From assembly GCA_031549485.1 (NCBI GenBank), contig JAVBPR010000004.1, positions 1 to 64,000 of the forward strand: a DNA stretch of 64,000 bases, read 5' to 3'. A program made the translations under genes and the position numbers. Source of the DNA: JAVBPR01 sp031549485 (GTDB taxonomy: Bacteria; Bacillota; Clostridia; Oscillospirales; Feifaniaceae). Of this stretch, positions 32,092-42,052 are shown one piece after another; the first letter of the stretch is position 1, and each line of letters begins with the position of its first letter. Below the pieces are notes generated by a model, which searched no databases, was not told where the DNA came from, and saw only the letters and a program-made list of their open reading frames with translations.

Positions 32092-32544
32092 TTATCTCCT
32101 TTCGTCAATTCTGTACCGCAGCTCTTTATAATAAAGGCGGGATACATAGACTTGTTTGTGGCTGCCTTGAAACGTTATCAGGCTTGACGCGCTAAGGTTT
32201 CGCGAAATTGATGCGATTTTATCGATGTTGATAATCGCCGATTTCGATATACGCATAAAGCCGGAAGGCAAGGCGGCCTCGATTTCATAAAGTTTCTTTT
32301 TAACGGTGTAAATATCATCCGCTGTATGGGCGAAAACCGATTCCTCGCCGGTTTCGAAAAATAAAACATCCGAAACGGGAAAAAAGAATTCGCTGCCCTG
32401 TTTGAAAAAAACAAACTTTGTTTTAAGAGAGGAAAGAGAGGATAAAGCCTTTTCGATAGAAGCGACTTTTTCGGTAAGGCCCGAACATCTAATAATCACT
32501 TCCTCCTCGGGAAGCCCTTCGGATATTTCGATTTTTATCTTCAT
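32092..32544 (-). CDS. LytTR-domain regulator
   Basis: The 150-residue protein repeats the plan of the protein at 3220-3657: a short N-terminal alpha/beta segment (KIEISEGLPEEEVIIRC) and a LytTR domain (FFETGEESVFAHT, MRISKSAIINIDKI, VYVSRLYYKELR). GAGGGAGG precedes the ATG. Coupled with the LiaF-like gene, it likely forms a one-component envelope-stress switch. Confidence 0.9.
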   Translation of the reverse strand: MKIKIEISEGLPEEEVIIRCSGLTEKVASIEKALSSLSSLKTKFVFFKQGSEFFFPVSDVLFFETGEESVFAHTADDIYTVKKKLYEIEAALPSGFMRISKSAIINIDKIASISRNLSASSLITFQGSHKQVYVSRLYYKELRYRIDERR

Positions 32545-32634
32545 TTTTGCCCTCCCTCAGTCGGATTATATTAGCGCGCAAAGGAGATTAAAAGTCTTTT
32601 ACAGCAACAGGTGAAATTTGCGCGGTAAGTGGTA

Positions 32635-33765
32635 TTATATTTCGCTGTAATTGCCGAGGAAGGTGAAGTTTTGGCTTGCGCTCAGCTCGCTTAAAAGGTT
32701 CTGTGTTTTTTCATCTTTAAGGCTTGCCTCGATATCTAAATAGAATAAAAATTCAAAATCGGTTCCCGCAATCGGGCGTGATTCCAGCTTTGTCAGGTTA
32801 AGTTCCGAAACGGCGAATTTGGATAAAACCGAATAGAGCGCGCCCGCCTTGTTTTCGGTGGAAAGAACAAGGCTGATTTTTTCCGCGCCGTCATATATTT
32901 CAAGATTTTTTGAGATGCAGATAAAACGCGTGTAGTTATTATCGCTGTTTTGGATGTTTTGACAGATAGACGAGAGCCCGAAAAGCAGAGCGCAATTTTG
33001 CGAGGAAATTGCAGCGATGTCATCGCGCCCGGAATCTGCAACAAACTTTGCCGCCTCGGCGGTATTTTCGCAAACGGTGACTTTGATTTTCGGATGCTTT
33101 TTAAGGAATTCGCTGCATTGATTTATTGCCTGCTCGTGTGAAATTATCTCGCGGATATTTTCAAGCGCCGCGCCTTTTTTCGCGAGAAGAACATGGTTAA
33201 TTCTCAGTTTCACGCTGCGCACGATATAGCATTTATATTTTTGCATGAGGCTGTAAACTTCCGAAACAGAGCCCGCCGTCGAGTTGTCGACAGGTAAAAC
33301 CCCGTATTTGCATAGCCCGCTCTCGACCGAGCTGAAAACCCCTTCGAAATTTTTCATATAAGTTATGTTCACGGCTTTAAAAAGCGTTTCGGCGGCAATA
33401 CCCGAATAAGCGCCTTCTATACCTTGGCAGGCGACGTCCGCTTCGCTTGGAAAAGCGGTTTCGCGCATGGCGCCGAGAAGCGAGCGGATGTATTCCTTAT
33501 CGGCGCAAAAATGGCTTTGTTGATATGCTTTGCTGATATCAAAAAGCATGCTGAAAAAGTTTCGGACATACGGTCGCATTTCTTCGGGAGATGAAACCGA
33601 CATATTATAAAGTATCTCTTTTTCGCGGCCGAGATTTTGCACAGGCAAGCCGCTTCGCGCTTTTTCCGCGCCGATAAAACCGGCAAGCTCCATCCTTTTC
33701 AAAAAAAGCGAAAGCAGCTCTTTGTCGGTTTTATTTATTTCATTTCTAAGTTCTTCAATCCGCAT
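32635..33765 (-). CDS. pheA: Chorismate mutase/prephenate dehydratase
   Basis: The 376-residue bifunctional protein has an AroQ chorismate mutase at residues 1-85 (MRIEELRNEINKTDKELLSL), prephenate dehydratase with GIEGAYSGIAAE, NSTAGSV and the catalytic YTRFICIS, and a C-terminal ACT domain (TENKAGALYSVL) that senses phenylalanine. It makes phenylpyruvate from chorismate. It overlaps aroF by 11 bases, giving a two-gene aromatic amino acid operon. Confidence 0.94.
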   Translation of the reverse strand: MRIEELRNEINKTDKELLSLFLKRMELAGFIGAEKARSGLPVQNLGREKEILYNMSVSSPEEMRPYVRNFFSMLFDISKAYQQSHFCADKEYIRSLLGAMRETAFPSEADVACQGIEGAYSGIAAETLFKAVNITYMKNFEGVFSSVESGLCKYGVLPVDNSTAGSVSEVYSLMQKYKCYIVRSVKLRINHVLLAKKGAALENIREIISHEQAINQCSEFLKKHPKIKVTVCENTAEAAKFVADSGRDDIAAISSQNCALLFGLSSICQNIQNSDNNYTRFICISKNLEIYDGAEKISLVLSTENKAGALYSVLSKFAVSELNLTKLESRPIAGTDFEFLFYLDIEASLKDEKTQNLLSELSASQNFTFLGNYSEI

Positions 33766-34771
33766 ATATTTTCTCCGTTATAGGTAAAATTTTATTAATA
33801 TCGTTTACCGTATCGGCAAATTGGGCGGGGGTGATGGACTGTGCGCCGTCGCACAGCGCGTCCTGCGGCGCGTCGTGGACTTCGATAATAAGCGCGTCCG
33901 CGCCGGCGGCGACCGCCGCAAGCGACATAGGTTTTACAAACCGCGCAATTCCTGTCGAGTGGCTCGGATCGACCGCGACAGGGAGATGGGAAAGCTCCTT
34001 GAGAACCGGTATCGCCGATAAATCAAGGGTGTTTCGGGTGAAGTTTTCAAAGGTTCTTATTCCGCGCTCGCAAAGAATGATGTTTTTGTTTCCTGACGCC
34101 ATAATATATTCCGCGCTCATTAGCAGCTCTTCGATTGTGTTGGAGAGTCCGCGCTTTAAAAGAATCGGTTTTTTTGATAGTCCGAGCTCTTTTAAAAGCT
34201 CAAAATTCTGCATATTGCGCGCGCCGACCTGAATTACATCGACATTTTCAAACAAATCAATGTGATTTATGTTCATGATTTCGGTGACTATAGGCATGCC
34301 GGTTAGCTGTTTTGCCTTTAAAAGAAGCTCGAGCCCCTCGGCTTTAAGTCCCTGAAAAGCATACGGCGAGGTGCGCGGTTTAAAGGCTCCGCCACGAAGA
34401 AGAGCTGCCCCCGTGGTCTTGACGCTTTCCGCGATACCGCATATCTGCGCTTCCGATTCGACCGAACAAGGGCCGGCAATTATCTGAAAATATTTGTCGC
34501 CGATTTTGTTGCCGCCGATATTTACAACGGTATCATCGGGGTGAAATTTCCGGTTGGCGGATTTATAAGGCTCTGAAATGCGGCGAACCTGCTCGACAAT
34601 ATCCATCGCCGAGATAAGATTGATATCAAGGGCAGAGGTGTCGCCGATAAGCCCTAAAATTGTGGTTTCGCTGCCTTTTACAAGGCGGGTTTCGATTTTT
34701 TGCGAGGCGAGCCAGGAAGAAAGATTCTGAAGCTGGCTTTCGCCATAATTTTCTTTTAAAATGATTATCAT
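33755..34771 (-). CDS. aroF: 3-Deoxy-7-phosphoheptulonate (DAHP) synthase
   Basis: The 338-residue protein has a ferredoxin-like regulatory N-domain (about 1-70) and the AroA-beta barrel with AGPCSVES, RGGAFKPRTSPY, ICERGIRTFE and VDPSHSTG. It joins phosphoenolpyruvate and erythrose 4-phosphate, the entry to the shikimate path. AGAGGG lies upstream of the ATG. No T-box or attenuator is visible in the short region upstream. Confidence 0.95.
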   Translation of the reverse strand: MIIILKENYGESQLQNLSSWLASQKIETRLVKGSETTILGLIGDTSALDINLISAMDIVEQVRRISEPYKSANRKFHPDDTVVNIGGNKIGDKYFQIIAGPCSVESEAQICGIAESVKTTGAALLRGGAFKPRTSPYAFQGLKAEGLELLLKAKQLTGMPIVTEIMNINHIDLFENVDVIQVGARNMQNFELLKELGLSKKPILLKRGLSNTIEELLMSAEYIMASGNKNIILCERGIRTFENFTRNTLDLSAIPVLKELSHLPVAVDPSHSTGIARFVKPMSLAAVAAGADALIIEVHDAPQDALCDGAQSITPAQFADTVNDINKILPITEKIYAD

Positions 34772-34830
34772 AAGCCCTCTGAAATTTAAAAAATATATTT
34801 AAGTATTTTATCATAAAAAAACAAAAAAAC

Positions 34831-34860
34831 AAAGCTCTTCCTATTACCCGGAAGAGCTTT
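34831..34860 (-). terminator. Terminator of the minus-strand coiled-coil lipoprotein
   Basis: AAAGCTCTTCC pairs with GGAAGAGCTTT; on the minus strand it is followed by TGTTTTTTTGTTTTTT, directly after the lipoprotein stop at 34885. Confidence 0.9.
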
Positions 34861-34884
34861 GATAGTATATGCGAAATATTTTAA

Positions 34885-35346
34885 TTAATGAGTTGTAAGT
34901 GTTGCTTCGAGAGCTTTAATGCTCGCTTCGATTCTGGCGATTATCGTGTGAATTTCAGCTGCCGCGTTCTGCTCGAGTTTTTGTGCTTCCGCTTTGAGGG
35001 TTGCAAGCTCGGCTTCGGCTTTTGCAAGCTCGGCTTTTGCTGATTCTTCCGCTTTCTCGGCGCCGCTCTTAAGTTCGGTCTCGGCTTTGTCGACGATTTT
35101 TTCTATGTTAGCGATTGCGGTATTAATGTCTGCGCCTGCATTCTGCTCAAGTTTTACTACTTCAGCTTTAAGTTTTGTAATATCTTCTTTGACCGATGTA
35201 ACCATAGCGCTGAAAACTTGTTTTAAAGTATCTTCGACTTCGTGAATTTTGTCGCCCGCGGCAGGGGAACAAGCGGCAAAAGAAGTTGCGACAACGGCAA
35301 CAAGGATAACTAATGTGATGACTTTAAAAAATTGTGTTTTTCTCAT
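34885..35346 (-). CDS. Coiled-coil lipoprotein
   Basis: The 153-residue protein starts with a lipoprotein signal (basic MRKTQFFK, hydrophobic core, lipobox SFAAC at about residue 26). The mature part is almost entirely heptad coiled coil, rich in Ala, Glu and Lys, with two near-repeated segments VKLEQNAGADI and QKLEQNAAAEI. It has no family I recognise. A membrane-anchored rod would fit a structural or tethering role, a guess from shape only. Confidence 0.8.
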   Translation of the reverse strand: MRKTQFFKVITLVILVAVVATSFAACSPAAGDKIHEVEDTLKQVFSAMVTSVKEDITKLKAEVVKLEQNAGADINTAIANIEKIVDKAETELKSGAEKAEESAKAELAKAEAELATLKAEAQKLEQNAAAEIHTIIARIEASIKALEATLTTH

Positions 35347-35512
35347 AATTTACTCCTGTTATATATTTATTTCTTAAAAAGAATATCATATAAGCGTATA
35401 AAAGGCAATATTTTGTTACTGCGAGTGGGAAGCAAAATATTTTTTTGAAAAAAGCCACGAAAATAAAAAAGGATGATATACTGATGACAAATATAAAAAG
35501 AAGGGCAAAAAA

Positions 35513-36370
35513 ATGAAAAAGTTAGTTTTACTTATTTTAACCGCATTTATGCTTGCCTCTTGCTCATCGATAAAATATGAAAACGGCAAAAATGAGGAAT
35601 TTCTGAAAACGCTTGATTTGACTCCGCCTGTTTTTTCGGAGGATAACGGGGAAAAGGTGCTTAGGGCGTCAATAGAAGGTATGGGCTGGATGCTTGATGA
35701 GATGCTTGAATATAAAGATGATTATAGATATTCAATCATTCCCGAAGGTAGCTTTTATGTAAAGCAAAACCCGGATTATCCCGACTTTCTATACAGTGCG
35801 CCGGCCAATACTTATGCGGAGGAAAACAGCAAAAGGGTGCTCACAAATGCCGAAACAATAAAATATCTTTCGCCCGAAAAGGCAGAAGCAATATTACAGA
35901 CGGCAAAAGATATTATGAGCATATCGGCGAATTATGATTATCGGGATATGGATTCATATATAAAAAATTCGCTTTATTATAAAAGCGTAAAGCAAACGAG
36001 AGAAGAAACATATGTTGATGAAACCGCAGCCGCTATTTCGGAGAGCAAGCAAATTATGCAAGGCGGGCTTGCGGCTGATTTGTCTGCTATATATATTGAT
36101 TCCGACGGCTTTTATCGTGTCAGAGGAGTTGTCCTTATGAAGGCAACTGCCGAAACGGGCTTCGGAGCAACAGAAGAAACAAAAGACAAGTGGTTTTCAC
36201 AGCTTTGCGAAATTACAATCGGGGAAGAAACGCCGGCTGGCGAACCTTGGGAACAAGGGGAATACGTGCTTAAATGGTTTTCGGGGCTTACAAAAGAAAA
36301 AGCGATAACCGATGCGGAATTCGAAGTCTTTAAAGAAAAAACAGGCTTAATTATCGGCTTGGAAAAATAA
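35513..36370 (+). CDS. Lipoprotein of unknown function
   Basis: The 285-residue protein has a lipoprotein signal with lipobox MLASCSS (Cys about residue 17). The mature part is acidic, mixed alpha/beta, with no catalytic motif I can identify. AGAAGGG lies 7 bases before the ATG, and a strong terminator follows. It is a single-gene unit divergent from the coiled-coil lipoprotein. Confidence 0.75.
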   Translation: MKKLVLLILTAFMLASCSSIKYENGKNEEFLKTLDLTPPVFSEDNGEKVLRASIEGMGWMLDEMLEYKDDYRYSIIPEGSFYVKQNPDYPDFLYSAPANTYAEENSKRVLTNAETIKYLSPEKAEAILQTAKDIMSISANYDYRDMDSYIKNSLYYKSVKQTREETYVDETAAAISESKQIMQGGLAADLSAIYIDSDGFYRVRGVVLMKATAETGFGATEETKDKWFSQLCEITIGEETPAGEPWEQGEYVLKWFSGLTKEKAITDAEFEVFKEKTGLIIGLEK

Positions 36371-36395
36371 AAAAATTTGAATGCAAATAATATAC

Positions 36396-36435
36396 AATAA
36401 ACGAAGCCGCCCTTAAAAGGGCGGCTTCGTTTATT
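36396..36435. terminator. Bidirectional terminator
   Basis: AATAAACGAAGCCGCCC pairs with GGGCGGCTTCGTTTATT; it serves the lipoprotein gene and, on the minus strand, lies directly after tRNA-Leu. Confidence 0.93.
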
Positions 36436-36521
36436 GGTGCGGATGACAGGACTTGAACCTGCATGAAATTGCTCTCACTAGCGCCTGAAGCTAGCGCGTC
36501 TGCCAATTCCGCCACATCCGC
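36435..36521 (-). tRNA. tRNA-Leu (anticodon CAG)
   Basis: Acceptor GCGGATG/CATCCGC, anticodon stem CTAGC/GCTAG with loop TTCAGGC giving CAG, a long variable arm GAGAGCAATTTC and T loop TTCAAGT. CCA is encoded. Confidence 0.95.
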
Positions 36522-36610
36522 ATATTACATGAGCGCAGAGTATGCGCTCATTTTTGGTGTGCAAAAGTTTTGCTTAAGTTACACATATAAAAAGAAATCA
36601 GTTTAATAAA

Positions 36611-36997
36611 TCAATCATAATATCTGTTTCGTGCCCACAAATAATAAATAATATTCCCAATTCCAGCTGTACAGAAAAAGAGAATGATATGTAATAAACA
36701 GCTTTGTCTATATCTCATGCCGCGCCAACCGCCTGACGATGCTGCGCTTGAGCTTGACGATGAGCTGCTAGAAGAGCCACCGCCGCCACCTCCCGCGGAA
36801 TTCATATAGACAGCGGTGGGGGATGCAGGGGCTACCGGTTGCTCCGATTTTTTTTGCAATTCATCGAAAACTTCAGATACACAGCTTTTGCAATAATTTT
36901 TCCCTTTGATTTCGGTATTGCATTCTTCGCAAATAAATTTGCCGCAATTAACACAGGTTCCGACCGCGCCGTTTTCCGGATGTTTATAACAATTCAT
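36611..36997 (-). CDS. B-box-type zinc-finger membrane protein with Gly/Ser linker
   Basis: The ATG at 36997 gives 128 residues (the frame is open to a GTG at 37006). Residues 1-40 form a zinc-binding module (CYKHPENG, CVNCGKFICEEC, YCKSC). A linker has six glycines and ten serines in a row, and the C-terminus is a membrane helix with CLLHIILFFCTAGIGNIIYYLW. Such B-box/zf proteins are common in Clostridia, with no assigned function. The Gly/Ser run is prone to slippage. No clear ribosome binding site decides the start. Confidence 0.75.
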   Translation of the reverse strand: MNCYKHPENGAVGTCVNCGKFICEECNTEIKGKNYCKSCVSEVFDELQKKSEQPVAPASPTAVYMNSAGGGGGGSSSSSSSSSSAASSGGWRGMRYRQSCLLHIILFFCTAGIGNIIYYLWARNRYYD

Positions 36998-37156
36998 TGC
37001 CTTCACTCACTTTTCATTTATTATAAAATATCGATAAAAGACCAAAGAAAATTAATTTTTATAAGTGCTGCTCTTCCGAAAAAAATGCATTCGCCGCATT
37101 CGATTCTACCATAATAAACAATTTGCGTCAATCCGCCCGCAGTCAGTTAAAGCACG

Positions 37157-38905
37157 CTAAATATTTTCTTTTTCGCTGATTTGTGTGTTATAAAGATCGG
37201 CATATTTTCCGCCGCGCGAAAGAAGTTCGTCGTGCGCGCCGCGCTCCACAATCCCGTTTTCGTCGATATAAATTATTTCATCCGCGTTTTTTATCGTCGA
37301 AAGGCGGTGGGCGATAACAAGCGAGGTGCGGCCTTTCGAAAGATCGTCAAAAGCCGCTTGAATAAGCCGTTCGGTGACCGTGTCAAGGGCAGATGTTGCC
37401 TCGTCTAAAATGAGTATCGGCGGATTTTTCAAAAATATCCGGGCAATCGAAATACGCTGTTTTTGCCCGCCAGACAGCCGCACTCCGCGTTCGCCGACCT
37501 CGGTATCAAGTCCGTTTTCGGACTGCATAATCGTATCGTAAATTTGCGCCCTTTTCGCGGCTTTGATTATCTCATCCTCGGTTGCACCCTGCCTGCCGTA
37601 AGCGATATTTTCGCGAAAAGTTCCCGCAAACAGAAAAACATCCTGCGAAACGATTCCGATATTGCCGCGAAGGCTTTGCAGGGTAATCTCCTTTATGTCT
37701 TTTCCGTCTATCGTGATTTTACCCGAAGTCGTTTCATAAAAACGGGGCAGAAGATGGCACAGGGTAGTCTTGCCGCCGCCCGATGGACCGACAAGCGCAA
37801 CCATTTTCCCCGCGCGGATGTCGAGATTTATATTTGAAAGAATGTCCTTATCATCGTTATATGAAAAGGATACGTTGTCATATGCGATATTTCCGGTTAC
37901 ATTATCAAGAGGCTCGGCATTCGGCGAATCGGTGATGTTCGGTTTTACTCGCATCGTTTCGACAAACCGCGTAAAACCCGCCATGCCGGTAACAAATTGC
38001 TCGACAAACATGGTGAGTTTTTTTATCGGCGCGGTAAAAATCGAGACAAAAAGGCTGAAAGTAAGCAGGTCGATGATGTTAAGGCGGTTTTTCATAATAA
38101 GAAATCCGCCGAGGACGATAACAACGACGCTGAAAAGGCTGATAATCAGCTCCATGCCGCTGTGAAAAACGGCCATAGAAGAATAAAACCCGCCTTTTGC
38201 CTGTTTAAATTTTTCGTTCCCTTCGGAAAAACGCTCTATTTCGTAATCTTCATTTGTAAACGCTTTTGCAACCCTTACTCCCGAAATGCTCGATTCAATA
38301 GCGGAATTGATTGCAGCGGTTTTGTCCTTAACTTTTCTTGACGCACCGCTCATTCTGCGCCTCTGTGAAACGGTGAATATCAAGGTCAGCGGAACAAGCA
38401 GAAGAAGGACAAAGGCGAGGGTGGCGTTTATTCTAAGCAAGGCGATAAACCCGCCCACGATGGTGACAATCGAAATAAACAAATCCTCCGGTCCATGGTG
38501 CGCAAGCTCGGTTATTTCAAACAAATCGGTGGTAAGGCGGCTCATAATTTGTCCGGTGCGGTTGGAATCAAAATAGCTGAAAGGCAGTGTTTGTATATGT
38601 GCAAACAAATCTTGGCGCATATCAGCCTCCATACGGACGCCAAGCGTATGCCCCCAGAATGTGACGATATACTGTAAAAAAGCGCGCAAAAAATAAGCCG
38701 CGACAAGACCGCTCATCAAAAGGAAAAAGTTTAGATAGGCGTTATCGGGTAAAAGGTTGTTAAGCGCAAACCTCGTGGCCAGCGGGAAACAAAGGTCGAT
38801 GACGGCAATAAACAGCGCGCATACCATATCGAGAACAAAAAGCCGGACATGAGGACGATAAAACGAGGCGAAAATTTTAAGTTTTGAAGTGTTATAATTA
38901 ATCAT
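37157..38905 (-). CDS. ABC exporter, fused permease and ATPase
   Basis: The ATG at 38905 is the likely start (about 582 residues); a longer frame to 38956 opens with TTG. Six membrane helices (residues 15-310) precede an ATPase with Walker A GPSGGGKTTL, signature LSGGQKQR, Walker B ILILDEATSALD and H-loop IAHRLST. This homodimeric-type exporter exports lipids, drugs or peptides. A divergent hybrid kinase gene begins 138 bases away, which could be regulatory or chance. Confidence 0.92.
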   Translation of the reverse strand: MINYNTSKLKIFASFYRPHVRLFVLDMVCALFIAVIDLCFPLATRFALNNLLPDNAYLNFFLLMSGLVAAYFLRAFLQYIVTFWGHTLGVRMEADMRQDLFAHIQTLPFSYFDSNRTGQIMSRLTTDLFEITELAHHGPEDLFISIVTIVGGFIALLRINATLAFVLLLLVPLTLIFTVSQRRRMSGASRKVKDKTAAINSAIESSISGVRVAKAFTNEDYEIERFSEGNEKFKQAKGGFYSSMAVFHSGMELIISLFSVVVIVLGGFLIMKNRLNIIDLLTFSLFVSIFTAPIKKLTMFVEQFVTGMAGFTRFVETMRVKPNITDSPNAEPLDNVTGNIAYDNVSFSYNDDKDILSNINLDIRAGKMVALVGPSGGGKTTLCHLLPRFYETTSGKITIDGKDIKEITLQSLRGNIGIVSQDVFLFAGTFRENIAYGRQGATEDEIIKAAKRAQIYDTIMQSENGLDTEVGERGVRLSGGQKQRISIARIFLKNPPILILDEATSALDTVTERLIQAAFDDLSKGRTSLVIAHRLSTIKNADEIIYIDENGIVERGAHDELLSRGGKYADLYNTQISEKENI

Positions 38906-39043
38906 AATAATAGAATAAAGACTTTTGTCATTTATTTCAAGAGCGGGATTCCGCAAAATATTAAGTGCTGAAAAATTATCGCTTTATTTAATTTATAAGT
39001 TGTGAGATAATGTTACTGATTATGATGAAGCGCGGGTGATAAA

Positions 39044-41905
39044 ATGGAAAAATTCGGTGAAGGCGAGTTTGGCTTTGAATTTGATACCAGCGTCGCTGAG
39101 GATTCGCTAAACGTTTTTAAAAGAATAATGAACGGCATGGATGCGTTCATCTATGTTACCGATCCGAACACCGACGAAATTCTTTTTATAAACGACAAAA
39201 TGTGCGAACATTTTAATATCGAGGACGGTGTTGGCAGAATATGCTGGCAGGTGCTTCAAGATGGCTTTACAAGCCGATGCGAATTTTGCCCAAATTATTT
39301 TTTGGAAGATAATCCGGACAAGGATTATGTTTGGGAAGAACTCAATACTGTAACAAAAAAATATTATAAAAATTCGGATAAGCTCATCGAATGGATAGAC
39401 GGCAGAAAGGTGCATATGCAGCATTCTGTCGATATTACCGAATTAAAAACAGCTGAAGAAGACCTCAACCGCCGGCTTGCCCAGCAGGAGCTTATGTCCG
39501 AAATTTCGCAAAGTTTTATTTCGGGCGACGATGTTGACCATGTTGAAGAAGCGCTTCGCAAAGTCGGCGAATTTATGGAAATCAGCCGAATTGTTGTTAC
39601 GCTTTACGATAGGGAAATGCAAGCTATTTCGCTTGATTACGAGTGGAGAAACGGCGCGCTTGAAAATGCAGACGCGGAAAGCCTTCCGTTCGTAATATTT
39701 AAGGAAGGCGGACTTCTTTATGACGGGCTTGTCACTGAAAAACGGTCGTATGTCGCGATTGACGACTATTATGATGACCGTTCTACTATAGCAAAACGGC
39801 TTGATATTCGCTCATTTATTGCTTTTCCGATTAACATCAATTCCGAATTATATGCGATACTCGAATTTGAGATTTGCGGGAAGCCGTTTACCTGGACCAA
39901 AAACGAAATTAATTTAGGAAAATTGCTTTCAAGTTTGCTCGCCGGCATATTTGCCCGCAGGCTAATCGAAAAAGACCTTGACAGAATGACCTCGATTGTA
40001 AAAGCGTCTCCGCAGTTTATCACCTATCTTGATTGGCATGGAAAATATTTATATGTCAGCCCGAGCGCGCTTGAAATGACCGGGTATTCTGCGACCGAAA
40101 TTATGGAAAGCGGGCTTTCACTTCTATATTCAGAAGAAACTCTTGCAGATATTATTCAAATCGAAATAGAGCGCACATATGAAGATAAGAAAAGAGAATT
40201 TGAAGCACCGCTTATCAGAAAAGACGGCGAAGTCAGAACTTTTGTATTCTCGGCTTTTTCGCTTGAGGAAGACGGGGTTGCAGCTATTGCCTCGGATATA
40301 ACCGAGCAAAAAATGCTTGAGAGCGAACTGATAAAAGCAAAAGAGGTCGCCGAAAGCGCGAACAAAGCGAAAAGCGAGTTCCTTGCAAGAATGAGCCATG
40401 AAATCAGAACGCCGATGAATGCTATTATAGGAATGACCAAAATTGCTCAAAGCACCAATGAAAACGAGCGCAAAGACTATTGCCTTGATAAAATTAACAG
40501 CGCGTCAACTCATCTTCTTGGCGTTATAAACGACATACTTGACATGTCGAAGATTGAAGCAAACAAATTTATAATTTCCTGCAGCGACTTTGATTTTGAA
40601 AAAATGCTTATGAGCGCTGCGAATATAATCAATTTCAGAGTTGATGAAAAAAATCAAAATCTTGTAATAACTTTGGATGATGGAATCCCGACGCTGGTGT
40701 ATGGAGACGAACAAAGGCTTTCTCAAATTATCACTAATTTGCTTTCAAACGCCGTGAAATTTACGCCGGACGGCGGCACCGTTATGCTTGACGCAAGAAA
40801 AATATCCGAGTCGGGAGAGGATATCACTCTCGAAATTTCGGTAACCGATACGGGCATCGGGATTTCGGAGGAGCAACAAGCAAGGCTTTTCAGCTCGTTT
40901 GAACAGGCGGATGGCGGCATCGCCAGAAGATTTGGCGGAACAGGGCTCGGCCTTGTTATTTCTAAGCGGATTGTCGAGCTTATGAACGGCAATATTTGGA
41001 TAGAATCCGAGCTTGGAAAAGGCGCGAAAGTTGTTTTTACCATAATGGTTAAAAAAGGCGAGGAAAAGAGAAAACGCGGCGTAAGCAAAAATATCAACCG
41101 TGATAATTTGAGGATTTTAGCGGTGGATGATTCCGCTGAAACGCGCGAATATTTCAAACACCTTATGACATCGCTGAATTTAGCGTGCGACGTTGCTTCG
41201 GGCGGGGAAGAAGCTCTGTCGCTCGTGATGTCGGCCGGTGACAAACCGTACAATATCTTTTTCGTCGATTGGCGCATGCCCGGAATGGACGGCATAGAGC
41301 TTACAAAAAGGCTAAAAGAAGTCGTGAAATGCGATTCGGTAGTCATAATGATTTCGGCCGCGAGATGGAGCGATATTTCGGAAGAAGCAATTGCGGCAGG
41401 AGCAAGCAGATTTATACCGAAACCGTTGTTTCCGTCGGTTCTTATAGATTGCATTAACGAGTGCCTTGGTGTTGAGCCGAAGAAAAAAGGCGCCGATACT
41501 CCATCGCCGAAAGCAAAAACTTTTGAAGACAAAACGATACTTATCGCCGAAGATATCGACATTAACCGCGAGATTGTCGGCGCGCTGCTTGAAGAGACAA
41601 AGGTAAATATTGAATTTGCTGAAAACGGCACCGAAGCAGTCATTATGATGCAGGATAATCCCGAAAAATACAGCCTTATATTTATGGATATACATATGCC
41701 GCTTATGGACGGTTACGAGGCGACAAGAAAAATCAGGGATATCGACAATTATCATGCAAAGACTATGCCGATTGTCGCCATGACGGCGAACGCATTCAGA
41801 GAAGATATCGAAAAGTGCCTGGAATCTGGAATGGACGATCACATAGCAAAGCCGATAGATTACGATACCTTAATAATGAAGATAAACGATTACCTCTCAC
41901 TGTAA
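39044..41905 (+). CDS. Hybrid sensor histidine kinase with PAS, GAF and two receivers
   Basis: The 953-residue cytosolic protein has a PAS domain at the N-terminus with a cysteine cluster (CWQVLQDG...CEFCPN), a GAF domain (about 140-305), a second PAS (about 310-430), HisKA with His452 (SHEIRTPMNA), HATPase with NLLSNAVKF, DTGIGI and GTGLGLVI, then two full receivers with phospho-acceptors Asp742 (FVDWRMPGMDG) and Asp882 (FMDIHMPLMDG). No membrane helix, HPt or output domain is present. The Cys pair in the first PAS may bind a metal or sense redox, an inference. Output must come from another protein. Confidence 0.94.
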   Translation: MEKFGEGEFGFEFDTSVAEDSLNVFKRIMNGMDAFIYVTDPNTDEILFINDKMCEHFNIEDGVGRICWQVLQDGFTSRCEFCPNYFLEDNPDKDYVWEELNTVTKKYYKNSDKLIEWIDGRKVHMQHSVDITELKTAEEDLNRRLAQQELMSEISQSFISGDDVDHVEEALRKVGEFMEISRIVVTLYDREMQAISLDYEWRNGALENADAESLPFVIFKEGGLLYDGLVTEKRSYVAIDDYYDDRSTIAKRLDIRSFIAFPININSELYAILEFEICGKPFTWTKNEINLGKLLSSLLAGIFARRLIEKDLDRMTSIVKASPQFITYLDWHGKYLYVSPSALEMTGYSATEIMESGLSLLYSEETLADIIQIEIERTYEDKKREFEAPLIRKDGEVRTFVFSAFSLEEDGVAAIASDITEQKMLESELIKAKEVAESANKAKSEFLARMSHEIRTPMNAIIGMTKIAQSTNENERKDYCLDKINSASTHLLGVINDILDMSKIEANKFIISCSDFDFEKMLMSAANIINFRVDEKNQNLVITLDDGIPTLVYGDEQRLSQIITNLLSNAVKFTPDGGTVMLDARKISESGEDITLEISVTDTGIGISEEQQARLFSSFEQADGGIARRFGGTGLGLVISKRIVELMNGNIWIESELGKGAKVVFTIMVKKGEEKRKRGVSKNINRDNLRILAVDDSAETREYFKHLMTSLNLACDVASGGEEALSLVMSAGDKPYNIFFVDWRMPGMDGIELTKRLKEVVKCDSVVIMISAARWSDISEEAIAAGASRFIPKPLFPSVLIDCINECLGVEPKKKGADTPSPKAKTFEDKTILIAEDIDINREIVGALLEETKVNIEFAENGTEAVIMMQDNPEKYSLIFMDIHMPLMDGYEATRKIRDIDNYHAKTMPIVAMTANAFREDIEKCLESGMDDHIAKPIDYDTLIMKINDYLSL

Positions 41906-41906
41906 A

Positions 41907-41979
41907 TTAGTGTGCCAGCCGCGCGAAGTGCGGCGTAGAGCGCAGGCTGCCCATAAAAATGCTCCCGACGACACGGCGT
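41907..41979 (+). repeat. 73-bp direct repeat, copy 1
   Basis: It begins one base after the stop of the hybrid kinase gene (TTAGTGTGCCAGCCGCGCGA at its start, GACACGGCGT at its end). Copy 2 at 42053-42125 differs at three positions. GC content is higher than that of the neighbours. Confidence 0.92.
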
Positions 41980-42052
41980 TCGGGTGCCGAAGGCAAGCGA
42001 AGCGGGAGGAGAGAAATTTTTATGGAGAAGCAGACAAGCGGGCATGACTGAG

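Noticed and set aside
34772..34830. T-box or attenuator before the aroF-pheA operon
   Set aside because: Only about 110 bases separate the genes and the one hairpin is the terminator of the neighbouring lipoprotein gene.
40723..41643. 306-codon minus-strand frame within the second hybrid kinase
   Set aside because: Serine- and phenylalanine-rich translation antisense to conserved kinase and receiver motifs; a shadow.
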